Part shown: positions 42,683-51,700 of the stretch, piece by piece
How the letters are laid out: every line of letters begins with the position of its first letter
How positions within the stretch are numbered: the stretch's first letter is position 1
DNA from: an uncultured Acidobacteriota bacterium
GTDB lineage: Bacteria; Acidobacteriota; Blastocatellia; Pyrinomonadales; Pyrinomonadaceae
Reading direction: 5' to 3'
Length of the DNA stretch: 64,000 nucleotides
Assembly (NCBI GenBank): GCA_902826795.1
Contig: CADEGD010000002.1
Span: 69,552 to 133,551, forward strand
The notes under the pieces: generated by a model
Database searches by the model: none
What the model was told of the DNA's origin: nothing
Seen by the model: only the letters and a program-made list of their open reading frames with translations
Position numbers and translations under genes: made by a program

Positions 42683-43966
42683 CTAAGAGATCTTTTCGAG
42701 CCCGCCCATATATTGCTGTAAAATCTCCGGGATCGTGATCGAACCGTCTTCGTTCTGATAGTTCTCTATCACAGCTATCCACGTTCGGCCGACGGCGAGG
42801 CCGCTGCCGTTGAGTGTATGTGCGAACTCGGGCTTGCTGCCGCCTGCACGGCGGAAGCGAAGGCTCATTCGCCGTGCCTGAAAATCGCCGCAGTTCGAAC
42901 AGCTTGATATCTCGCGATACGTCTGCTGGCTCGGCAGCCAGACCTCAATGTCGTACGTTTTCTTTGCTCCGAAACCCATATCGCCCGTCGAGAGCACAAC
43001 GGTTCGGTATGGCAGCCCAAGAAGCTGCAAGATTCGTTCTGCATCAGTCGTCAACTTCTCGTGTTCGGCCTCCGACTCTTCCGGAAGCGTGACCTTCACA
43101 AGTTCGACCTTTTCAAACTGATGCTGACGAATCAGCCCACGCGTGTCGCGGCCGTAGCTTCCGGCCTCGCTTCGAAAACAGGGCGTATAGGCTGTGTATT
43201 TTATCGGCAGATCTTTCGCGTCGAGTATCTCGCCGGCGTGATAGTTCGTCACCGGGACCTCGGCAGTAGGAATAAGTGCAAATCCGCGCTCGTCTTTGAT
43301 ATGAAAAAGATCTTCCTCGAATTTCGGAAGCTGATTCGTGCCGAAGAGTGCAGTGCGGTTCACGAGAAACGGCGGCAGGGTTTCGGTATACCCGTGCTCG
43401 CGCGTCTGAACGTCGAGCATAAAGTTGACGAGAGCACGCTCGAGCCTTGCTCCGGCTCCGTTCAGAATTGCGAACCTCGACCCAGCGATCTTCGTCGCCC
43501 GTTCCTGATCGAGAATTCCCAACGCTTCGCCGAGGTCGACGTGATCCTTGGGCTCGAAATCGAACTCACGCGGCTCGCCCCATTTACGCACCTCGACGTT
43601 GGCTGATTCGTCACGTCCGACGGGGACATCGGCAGCGGGAATATTCGGCAAGCCCGCCAGCAGATCGTTCATCGCGTCCTCGGCTTCATCACGCTGTGAA
43701 TCGAGTTCAGTTTGGCGAGTCTTTAGGTCGGCAACCTCAGCCTTTCGAGCCTCAGCCTGATCTTTCTGTCCGGCCTTCATTAGGTCGCCGATCTCTTTCG
43801 ACGCCGAATTCCGCTTTTGATTGATCGCGTCCGATTCGGCGATTATCTGACGACGTCGAGCATCGAGTTCGACAAACTGGTCAAGCGAATCGGCCGGAAA
43901 GTTGCGGTTCGCAAAAGCCTCGCGAACAGCATCAAGATTCTCTCTAACGAAATGAAGATCGAGCAT
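42683..43966 (-). CDS. serS: seryl-tRNA synthetase
   Basis: A 427-residue class II aminoacyl-tRNA synthetase. The N-terminal antiparallel coiled coil (about 25-105, rich in K, E, Q) binds the long variable arm of tRNA-Ser. The catalytic domain carries [15 protein letters not shown] (TxE motif), [28 protein letters not shown] (motif 2), and [36 protein letters not shown] (motif 3). ATG 43966 gives the usual [10 protein letters not shown] start. It diverges from galU, with two small hairpins in the gap. Confidence 0.97.
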   Translation of the reverse strand: MLDLHFVRENLDAVREAFANRNFPADSLDQFVELDARRRQIIAESDAINQKRNSASKEIGDLMKAGQKDQAEARKAEVADLKTRQTELDSQRDEAEDAMNDLLAGLPNIPAADVPVGRDESANVEVRKWGEPREFDFEPKDHVDLGEALGILDQERATKIAGSRFAILNGAGARLERALVNFMLDVQTREHGYTETLPPFLVNRTALFGTNQLPKFEEDLFHIKDERGFALIPTAEVPVTNYHAGEILDAKDLPIKYTAYTPCFRSEAGSYGRDTRGLIRQHQFEKVELVKVTLPEESEAEHEKLTTDAERILQLLGLPYRTVVLSTGDMGFGAKKTYDIEVWLPSQQTYREISSCSNCGDFQARRMSLRFRRAGGSKPEFAHTLNGSGLAVGRTWIAVIENYQNEDGSITIPEILQQYMGGLEKIS

Positions 43967-43979
43967 AACCAAAAAGTGA

Positions 43980-44020
43980 CAGGCGGCCATTCGGGACCGC
44001 CTGTGGCAATATTATGCCAC
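43980..44020. promoter_or_regulatory. two adjacent hairpins in the serS-galU divergent gap
   Basis: CAGGCGG (43980-43986) pairs with CCGCCTG (43997-44003), and GTGGCA (44003-44008) pairs with TGCCAC (44015-44020). They lie 14 bases from the serS start codon, so they would fold in its leader. A canonical T-box motif is not visible. Confidence 0.4.
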
Positions 44021-44060
44021 ACATACTAGAATCTGGCGTTTACAGACCGGCTCTAAATCT

Positions 44061-44930
44061 ATGCAGTACAAAGTTCGAAAGGCAGTTTTCCCGGCGGCAG
44101 GCTTAGGTACGAGATTTCTTCCCGCGACCAAGGCATCGCCGAAAGAAATGCTCCCGCTGGTGGATAAACCGCTTATTCAATACTCGGTCGAAGAAGCCGT
44201 GGCGTCGGGTGTCGAGTCGGTCTTGATCATCACGGGCCGCGATAAGAATGCGATCGAAGACCATTTCGACATCTCGCCGGAGCTCGAACGAAACCTGAAA
44301 GATAAAGGCAAGGACGAGCTGCACGACCTTGTTCGAAAGATCTCGGATATTGCCCGGATCAGCTATACGCGGCAGAAGCAGGCTTTGGGATTGGGCCACG
44401 CGATCTATCAAGCAAAGGACTTTGCCGAGGGCGAGGCATTTGCCGCCTTGCTGCCGGACGACGTTGTCGATGCGGAAAAACCCGCACTTCGGCAGATGAT
44501 GGATGTGTTCGAGAAGTATCAAGCGCCGGTGATCGCGACCATGCAGGTTTCCGGGGAGGCCATTTCACGCTTCGGCGTGATCGATGCGGACGAGGTCGAG
44601 CCGGGCGTGTTCAAGGTTCAGGACATGGTGGAGAAACCGCCGTTTGCCGAAGCTCCGTCAGACCTTGCGATCATCGGGCGGTACATTTTTACGCCAGATA
44701 TTTTCGAAGCCATTGAGAATACCAAGCCCGGAGCGGGTGGCGAGATCCAGATAACGGACGCGATGCGACTTTTGCTGAAAGACCGTCCGCTATACGCCGT
44801 CAAGCTCGAAGGAACTCGCCACGATGCAGGCGATAAGCTCGGATTTCTGATCGCGACGGTCGAGTTTGCACTCAAGCGTCCTGACCTTGCCGACGACTTC
44901 CGCGAGTACCTTCGGGGACTCAAGCTCTAG
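44061..44930 (+). CDS. galU: UTP-glucose-1-phosphate uridylyltransferase
   Basis: A 289-residue nucleotidyltransferase that makes UDP-glucose. VRKAVFPAAGLGTRFLPATKASPKEMLPLVDKPLIQYSVEEAVASG is the nucleotide-binding opening; RQKQALGLGHAIYQAKDF, LLPDDVV and MVEKPPFAEAPSDLAIIGRYIF follow in the GalU order; LEGTRHDAGDKLGFLIATVEFAL is the C-terminal signature. Length is normal. UDP-glucose would feed the envelope polysaccharides and lipopolysaccharide whose heptose genes are in the window. Confidence 0.96.
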   Translation: MQYKVRKAVFPAAGLGTRFLPATKASPKEMLPLVDKPLIQYSVEEAVASGVESVLIITGRDKNAIEDHFDISPELERNLKDKGKDELHDLVRKISDIARISYTRQKQALGLGHAIYQAKDFAEGEAFAALLPDDVVDAEKPALRQMMDVFEKYQAPVIATMQVSGEAISRFGVIDADEVEPGVFKVQDMVEKPPFAEAPSDLAIIGRYIFTPDIFEAIENTKPGAGGEIQITDAMRLLLKDRPLYAVKLEGTRHDAGDKLGFLIATVEFALKRPDLADDFREYLRGLKL

Positions 44931-44990
44931 CCCTATCGCGCGGTTTCTGCGGTTTCTGTGTTGTTTGTGGTTGCTTCGATTTCGGTGCTA

Positions 44991-46166
44991 TCACCGTCTC
45001 TGACGCTGACGGAAACCAAGCGCTGTTTGGATCAAGATCAGTAGGATGATGCTCACGACAAGAACATACATTCCCGATCGAAGGTCGCCGAAGCGCTGCG
45101 ATAGAAATCCGATCAGCCATGTAACGGCGGTCGCGCCGAGGGTGCCGCTCAAGAAGAGCGGAGTCGCGCGTCGCATTGCTTCGTAACCGAACGCTTTTGA
45201 AAATCTAGAGACGTTCGTCGGGAAGACCGACGACGTGCCGAGGCCGCAAAGCGCTCCGCCGAGGCCGAGTTGGACCGACTCGGAAGCGGTCAGCACGAGT
45301 GCAAGCCCGGCAAGAATGATCAACAGATTTAGGAAAATGACCTTGTTCTCGTCCAAATAGCGAAAGAACGCGGGAGCGATACCGCGGCCGATGACGAAGA
45401 ATAAAAAAAAGAGAAACGTCGGCGTGACGAGGCGAGCGGTCGTTGAGCCTTCCACGCGATCGGCGTAGGTTGTGAGCCATCCGCCCATGCCGGTTTCGAA
45501 CCCTACGTGGATGAAGGCGAATAGTGCGATCGCCCACGCGAGCGGCGTCGACCAGATCGGCGTGTGGGCTTCGTCGTTTTCGCTCTTTGGTTTCAAGCTT
45601 GCCTCTGTCGGTTTCGGCGTTACTAAGATCGCGATCGAAAGTACGATCAGCGGAGCCGAAAGAAGAAGCGTCGTCGTGAAGAGGCTCGTTCCCTGCACCG
45701 TAAAATCGACGAGCGGTTTTGAGGCGATCGCTCCGAGTCCCCAGAAAAAATTTAGAAAGTTGAGCGCCGAAGCCGAGTTTTCGGGATTGCGTTCGAGCGT
45801 TAGCACGTTGATCGCCGGAAGCGTCAGGCCGATACCGAGCCCGTTGACGACGAAGGCCGCGAGCACGAGTTCGTAAGAACCGAGATTGAGCATCGCGAGT
45901 CCAATGGCCATCAGAAATCCGCCAACCGCTGACGCCGGGATCAACCTTCCCTGTCGTCCGAGCCAGTTCGTCACCACCGTCCCGGTGATCGAACCTAGAA
46001 ACTGCGCCGGGAAAAGATAGCCGAGTTGCAGGTCGTCTAGCTGAAACCTCAACCCGATGAATGGCAGCACCTGACCAATGATCACCGTCGCAACGCCGGA
46101 GAAAAAGAAAACGGCGTGGAGCAAGATCGTCAAAGCCCGGTCTGTACCGGAATTAGCCTGGATCAT
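44991..46166 (-). CDS. MFS transporter
   Basis: A 391-residue transporter with twelve predicted helices and a charged central loop (about 185-210, PKPTEASLKPKSENDEA). PFIGLRFQLDDLQLGYLFPAQFLGSITGTVVTNWLGRQGRLIPASA carries the helix 2-3 loop motif (G-x-x-x-x-x-x-G-R, here NWLGRQGR). WLTTYADR in the second half resembles FucP/sugar-type members, but the substrate is not readable. ATG 46166 overlaps the ATPase stop by four bases (ATGA), so this transporter is translated together with the gene upstream, an unusual pairing. Confidence 0.88.
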   Translation of the reverse strand: MIQANSGTDRALTILLHAVFFFSGVATVIIGQVLPFIGLRFQLDDLQLGYLFPAQFLGSITGTVVTNWLGRQGRLIPASAVGGFLMAIGLAMLNLGSYELVLAAFVVNGLGIGLTLPAINVLTLERNPENSASALNFLNFFWGLGAIASKPLVDFTVQGTSLFTTTLLLSAPLIVLSIAILVTPKPTEASLKPKSENDEAHTPIWSTPLAWAIALFAFIHVGFETGMGGWLTTYADRVEGSTTARLVTPTFLFFLFFVIGRGIAPAFFRYLDENKVIFLNLLIILAGLALVLTASESVQLGLGGALCGLGTSSVFPTNVSRFSKAFGYEAMRRATPLFLSGTLGATAVTWLIGFLSQRFGDLRSGMYVLVVSIILLILIQTALGFRQRQRR

Positions 46167-47383
46167 ATGACCTTCCACCAAGGCGCCGAGAGCACGTCTG
46201 GTGTCAACCATTCGACTTGATCGCCCGAATGCAGAAGCAGACCCTTTTCCGCCTTTTGATATTGCGAAAGAAAAGTTCTCAAATGTCTCGCGTCGTCAAT
46301 GCGAGGACGGGTCGTGGATTTAATCTCGATCGGCAGGAGTCTGCCGGACGTTTCCACAACAAAATCGACCTCTTCTCCGGCGTGAGTTCGCCAGTAGAAT
46401 ATTTCAGCCCTATCCAGACGCGAATCTCGCCACGCAAGCAGGTCGCAAAGTACGATGTTTTCGAGATGTTCACCGCCCGGTTCGATCGTTTCCGCAAGAT
46501 GAAGAGCTACGCCTGTATCCCCCCAAAACAGGCGCGGCGATTTAATGAGCCGCTTGGTCCGGTTTACGGAATAGGCCGGGACGCGCACGAGAAGATATGA
46601 AGCCTCAAGCAAATTGAGATAACGGTGGACGGTGGGCTGAGGTATGGCCACATCGCGTCCGAGACTGGCTTGATTCAAGATCCCCCCAAGACGATGACAT
46701 GCTACTCGCATAAGCCTTCGAAAATCAGGCAGTGCTTCTATAGCTGAGAGATCTTGAAGATCGCGTTCGAGGTAGGTGCGAATGTAACCGTCAAACCAGA
46801 TGGCGCGCTCGTCTGCCGTTTGCAGTTCGACCGCGGGAGTCGGGAAACCACCTCGTCGAGACAGCGCACGCCAGTCTTCGGATTCCACATTCTGAGCATC
46901 AATAATATCGGGCCATGATCTCTCATCCTCGGCGACGAGCTGCTCCCAAATGCCGCAAGTTCCCATGCCGAGCTGCTCACGGCGGGTCATGGGCCAAAGG
47001 GTCAGATAACTCGCTCGCCCAGCAAGCGACTCGGATACCTTCCCCATGAGCAAAAGATTGGCCGAGCCGGTCAATAAAAACTGTCCCCGGCGACGCAGCT
47101 TATCGATCTCTCGTTTTACGGCAAGCAGGATCGAGGGTTCCCGCTGAACTTCGTCTAGCGTCACTGGTTGTTCGCCACCGACTATTAGTTCTGGTTCACG
47201 ACGCGCCGATTCGAGTACGTCTAGGTCATCAAGGGAAAAAAATCTCCTCGGTCCTGGTGCCAATGACTGTGCGAGCGTGCTCTTGCCGGTTTGTCGTGCT
47301 CCGGTCACCACGACAGCCGGCATTACGGAAAGCCTCTTTGCGAGTGATTCAGTAACCAATCTTGGCAATGTAAATCTATTCAC
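46163..47383 (-). CDS. DUF4143-type ATPase (AAA_14)
   Basis: A 406-residue protein. [18 protein letters not shown] is Walker [18 protein letters not shown] is Walker B, and [13 protein letters not shown] is the sensor region. [26 protein letters not shown] begins DUF4143, with a winged-helix-like [27 protein letters not shown]. The C-terminal [27 protein letters not shown] resembles a PD-(D/E)xK nuclease core. The role of these proteins is unknown; they are often mobile. It starts at GTG 47383, which lies inside a perfect inverted repeat (47378-47414), so expression may be self-limited. Confidence 0.88.
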   Translation of the reverse strand: MNRFTLPRLVTESLAKRLSVMPAVVVTGARQTGKSTLAQSLAPGPRRFFSLDDLDVLESARREPELIVGGEQPVTLDEVQREPSILLAVKREIDKLRRRGQFLLTGSANLLLMGKVSESLAGRASYLTLWPMTRREQLGMGTCGIWEQLVAEDERSWPDIIDAQNVESEDWRALSRRGGFPTPAVELQTADERAIWFDGYIRTYLERDLQDLSAIEALPDFRRLMRVACHRLGGILNQASLGRDVAIPQPTVHRYLNLLEASYLLVRVPAYSVNRTKRLIKSPRLFWGDTGVALHLAETIEPGGEHLENIVLCDLLAWRDSRLDRAEIFYWRTHAGEEVDFVVETSGRLLPIEIKSTTRPRIDDARHLRTFLSQYQKAEKGLLLHSGDQVEWLTPDVLSAPWWKVI

Positions 47384-47414
47384 ACCGTGAATGATATGTA
47401 TTCACGGTGTGAAT
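47378..47414. promoter_or_regulatory. perfect 15-bp inverted repeat covering the ATPase start codon
   Basis: ATTCACACCGTGAAT (47378-47392) and ATTCACGGTGTGAAT (47400-47414) are exact reverse complements separated by GATATGT. Each arm is itself palindromic at its ends (ATTCAC/GTGAAT). The GTG start codon of the ATPase (47383-47381) lies within the first arm. Confidence 0.8.
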
Positions 47415-47533
47415 TACAAGAAAATTCTGTAATTTTGCTCTTCACACGCGAAAGACGCGAGATTATCTGGTAATGGAGCCCGAAGTTGGCTAGAATTATT
47501 GAAATGAAAGCAGTTGCGGCGGGATGGACGCGT

Positions 47534-48658
47534 ATGTCTTTGGCCACGATAGAGGAAGCGATAGAGGACATTCGTGCGGGTCGGATGGTCATCATTGTCG
47601 ACGACGAAGATCGCGAGAACGAGGGCGATCTCGTGTGTGCGGCGGAGAAGGTGACGCCGGAGATCATCAGTTTTATGGCGGTTCACGGCCGCGGACTCAT
47701 CTGCATGCCGATCACGGAAGACCGCGCGGACGAGCTCAATCTGCATCCGCAGACGGCCGACAACACGTCGAGCATGGGCACCGCGTTCACCATCTCGATC
47801 GAGGCGAAAGAAGGTGTAACGACGGGAATCTCGGCGGCCGACCGGGCTCATACGATATTGACCGCCGTGAATCCGACGACGAAACCTTCGGACCTTGCGC
47901 GGCCGGGACACGTGTTTCCGCTAAGAGCGAAACGCGGCGGAGTGTTGGTAAGAGTCGGGCAAACCGAGGCAAGTGTCGATATCGCGAGGATCGCTGGGTT
48001 GACGCCAGCAGCGGTGATCTGCGAGATCATGAACGACGACGGCACGATGTCGCGAATGCCAGAGCTTGAGGTTTTTGCGGCGAAGCACGACCTGAAGATC
48101 ATCTCCGTTGCCGATCTTGTTCGTTACCGCGTCGAGAAAGAACTGCTGGTAAAGCGTGTGGTCGAAACGACGCTGCCCACCGAATATGGTGATTTTCAGG
48201 CCGTAGTTTACGAGAACGAGATGAACGGCGAAACGCACGTCGCACTCGTAAAAGGCAATGTGGCGGGCGATGATCCGACGCTGGTTCGCGTTCAGACGGA
48301 GAACGTAACTTTCGCGATGTTCGGCTGCACGCTGGGCGAAGCGTCAGAAGCAATGAGGTCTTCGCTAAAAAAGATCGCCGAAGCCGGAAGCGGCGTCATC
48401 TTATACCTACGTCAGCGGGAGAACAATCTCGATCTTGTAAATCAATTAAAAACTTATGCGTTGATGCAAAAGCAAAACATTGATTTTCAAGCCGCGAAAC
48501 GCGAAACTGGTTATGGAAAACAACACGACCACGGGATCGGTGCCCAAATCTTGAAAGATCTCGGCGTGCGCAAGATTCGTCTCCTCACGAATCATCCCCC
48601 GAAAGTTAATGCGATCGAAGCCTTCGGACTCGAGATTACAGAGTCTGTGGGGCTGTGA
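47534..48658 (+). CDS. ribBX: 3,4-dihydroxy-2-butanone 4-phosphate synthase with degenerate cyclohydrolase II domain (RibBX type)
   Basis: A 374-residue riboflavin-pathway protein. The N-terminal RibB domain (1-200) has [19 protein letters not shown], the loop [32 protein letters not shown] and [17 protein letters not shown]. Gln143 stands where E. coli RibB has the metal-binding His (GHTEA). The C-terminal RibA-like domain keeps the fold ([25 protein letters not shown]) but lacks the zinc cysteines (canonical ECLTGDxFxSxRCDCG is [15 protein letters not shown]) and the RQEGRGIGL motif (here RQRENNLDL). It should not act as GTP cyclohydrolase II. I start at ATG 47534; a TTG (47486) and an ATG (47504) are upstream. 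Confidence 0.9.
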   Translation: MSLATIEEAIEDIRAGRMVIIVDDEDRENEGDLVCAAEKVTPEIISFMAVHGRGLICMPITEDRADELNLHPQTADNTSSMGTAFTISIEAKEGVTTGISAADRAHTILTAVNPTTKPSDLARPGHVFPLRAKRGGVLVRVGQTEASVDIARIAGLTPAAVICEIMNDDGTMSRMPELEVFAAKHDLKIISVADLVRYRVEKELLVKRVVETTLPTEYGDFQAVVYENEMNGETHVALVKGNVAGDDPTLVRVQTENVTFAMFGCTLGEASEAMRSSLKKIAEAGSGVILYLRQRENNLDLVNQLKTYALMQKQNIDFQAAKRETGYGKQHDHGIGAQILKDLGVRKIRLLTNHPPKVNAIEAFGLEITESVGL

Positions 48659-48713
48659 TCGATGCGGATCGGCGGCCTCGCCGACCATGTGTCTGCTCTC
48701 TCGATAGGCAGCA

Positions 48714-51700
48714 ATGCAGGAAGACAAGATCGAACAGCCTGAAGAAACACCGGCGGCGCGACCGAGGCGGCGATGGGTGACGCGGCGGAACGCGACGATG
48801 GTCGCGGCGGGGTTGGGCGTACTTATCATCCTTCTCGGGCTGCTGGCCGTCGTACTTTTTCGATACGGTACAGTTGATTCGATAATCAAAGGACAGTTCG
48901 TCGAAAAGATGAACTACATGGGCATTGACTTCACCGCCGATGTTTTCAGCCTCTCGATCAGTCCGCTTGAACTCACCTTAAAGAACGCAACCTTCAACGA
49001 TCGCACGTCCGGCGAAAAACTCGGATTCATTCGCGAAGGCCGCATCGGGCTATCGATCGACAACTTATTCGCGTGGCAGACGACGCGTGACATCAAGGTC
49101 GACTCAACCGAGATCTGGGGCGCCGAGGTTTGGGTAAAGTTTGACGAGAACGGACGGTCGAACTTTGCAAATCTGGTTCAGGATGAGCGAGCGTCGCGGA
49201 TCAGCCTTAAATACGATTCGGTGAAATTCCAGCTTCGCGACAGCGTCGTGCATTTCGGTGACTTGCGGCGGACGATAACGGCTGACGCAAACAATATTCA
49301 GTTCTTTCTCGATCCCGAAAGCTGGGAAGACCCGTCGACGCCTCGGCGATACCGTCTCGACCTGACCTCGACGCAGTCGACATTCACCTATCAAGACAGC
49401 CGGCTCGACAACATTTCGCTTCGAGTAAAAGCGATCGCGGACGAAACTGGTGCAGACATTTCCGAGCTTCGGCTCACGACACCGATCGGTGAAACAGTTT
49501 TGAACGGACGTTTGTCCGATTGGAAGGATTTCAAATACGACCTGAACGTCGAATCTTCCGTCGATCTGACTCAGGCTTCGACGATCTTTCCGCTCGGTGC
49601 AACCCTGCGCGGCGTCGGAAATTTCAAAGGAAAAGTTTCAGGACAGGGCGAAAGTTATAACGTCGATGGCCGGGCCGAATCCGACGCTCTTGCAGCTGAA
49701 GGCGTGTATCTAAAAGGCATCAATGTCGCTGCGACGGTCGCCGGAACGAACGCAAATTACGAGGCGAACGGAACCGCCGTCGCCGAATTGCTGACCTTTG
49801 AAGATTTCCGCGTTGAGTTTCCGAAGCTTTCGGGAAACGTCCGCGGCACGGGCTCGGACTTTAGATGGGTCGGCGAACTGCAGGCGGTCGCGGCGAAATC
49901 GAAAGACCTATCGATCGTAGGGCTTTTCGTGAGCGATGCCGTTGCCGACTACAAAGACGATCAGTTGATCGCAAGCGGCGGTTTGGGCCGTGCCCAGAAA
50001 TTCTCGATCACCGACACAGTCTTTGATGGACTAAATGCCCGTGGCCTGACGTTCACGACCGGCAACGGCACGACCGAGCTGAAAGGCTCTTCGGCGACCG
50101 CGGGCGCGATGACGACGCCGGATTACAGGCTCGAAGGAATCGCCGCACGCAACGTCCGAATCCGCGATACGAAAGATCGGACGACCGTTGAGATGGACGG
50201 ACTGGCAGCAGCCGGCGCTCGACTAAAAGACAACCGTGCACAGAACCTGCGGGCGAGTCGTTTCGAGCTTGTCGATACGCAATCGGGAACGAAGATTCGT
50301 TTAGACAATTTGACGGCCGCAAGCGTCAACGCAGCGGGCACTCGTATCACCGGAGTGACCACGCCCGGCGTAACGATCGAAGATGACGCGGTCAAGACGC
50401 TCGTCAATGCCGACCGCCTACGGATCGCGAGCATCGACGGCGGCGGCGCCGTGCTCGGAAATTTGAATATTGCGGGCGTTCGGCTGACGATCCGTGAAGG
50501 TACAGTCTCCGGTTCGTCGAACGACATTGATGCGGGCGACGTGACGCTTCGCGGCAACGAACTTACAGAAGGCGGCGGCAAGCTTGAGAACGTTCAGATC
50601 AAGCGGCCTGTGTTCGTTGTTGAACCTTCCGGCCGATATCGTGCAAGTGCAGACATGAGCATCGGCGGCGGTACGGTCGGGTCGATCCCGCTCGGCAATG
50701 CGTCGGCGAAGGTGAATATTTCGAATGAACGTGCGGACCTGACCGCGTTGACCGCCGCGGTGATGAACGGAACGGTTAACGGCACCGCGAGCATCGCGTT
50801 CAGTGAACGTCAGCAATCACGGATCAACGCGGACTTTGCCGGGCTCGATCTTTCGAAGATCGTCGCGCTTCAGGGCGGCCGTGTGATCCCGTTCGAAGGA
50901 AGCACGACCGGGCGAGCCGACATCACGTTCAACGGCACGAACGTCCGCTCGACGTCTGGTGCGATCTCGGCGGACATCACGGCTAACGCCGGTGACGGTA
51001 CCCGCGGCACGGTTCCGGTGAACGGACGCGTCGAAGTTACGGCGACCAACGGCCTGTTCAATATCGACGCGGCTCGTCTCAACACTCCGAACAGTCAGCT
51101 CGCGGCCGGCGGAACTTTCGATCTGCAAGGACAAAATTCGAACCTTGACCTCGCGCTGAACTCGACCGACGCCGCCGAGATCGAACGGCTTGTTCGCATC
51201 CTCGGCGTGTCGCCAGATCTTGAAGAGCAGCTTGATTCGCTGGAAGTCGGCGTGGCGGGGAATCTTGCTTTCAATGGAAAACTGACCGGCAATTTGACCG
51301 ACCCGACGATCGACGGAAAGGCTTCGCTCGCGTCGTTGAGTTTGCGCGGACGTGAGGTCGGTTCGGTCTCGACGGATGTTTTTGTATCGCCGCTGGGCAC
51401 GGAGCTTCGCAACGGCGTACTGCAGGAATCGGGCGGCGGCGGAACGATCGCGTTTAGCGTCAACGCTCCGGCGGGCGGTGCTAATAACACGAGTGTCCAG
51501 GCGACCCTCACCAACGTTAACGCTGGAAATCTCCTGTCGACGCTTCCCGTCGATCTGCCGGCGCGGCTTCGCGATTTTACCGGAACTACGAGCGGCTCGG
51601 TCAATCTTACCGGCTTGCCGAACGCGGCTCAGGGCCAGGTCGATATCGCATCCACGGCTGGCACCGTTGCGGGGCAGGCGTTCGACAGCCTCCGTGCAAA

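Noticed and set aside
47415-47533. Possible FMN riboswitch before ribBX
   Set aside because: The gap is too short and none of the conserved FMN aptamer blocks (such as AGGGGCGG) is visible.
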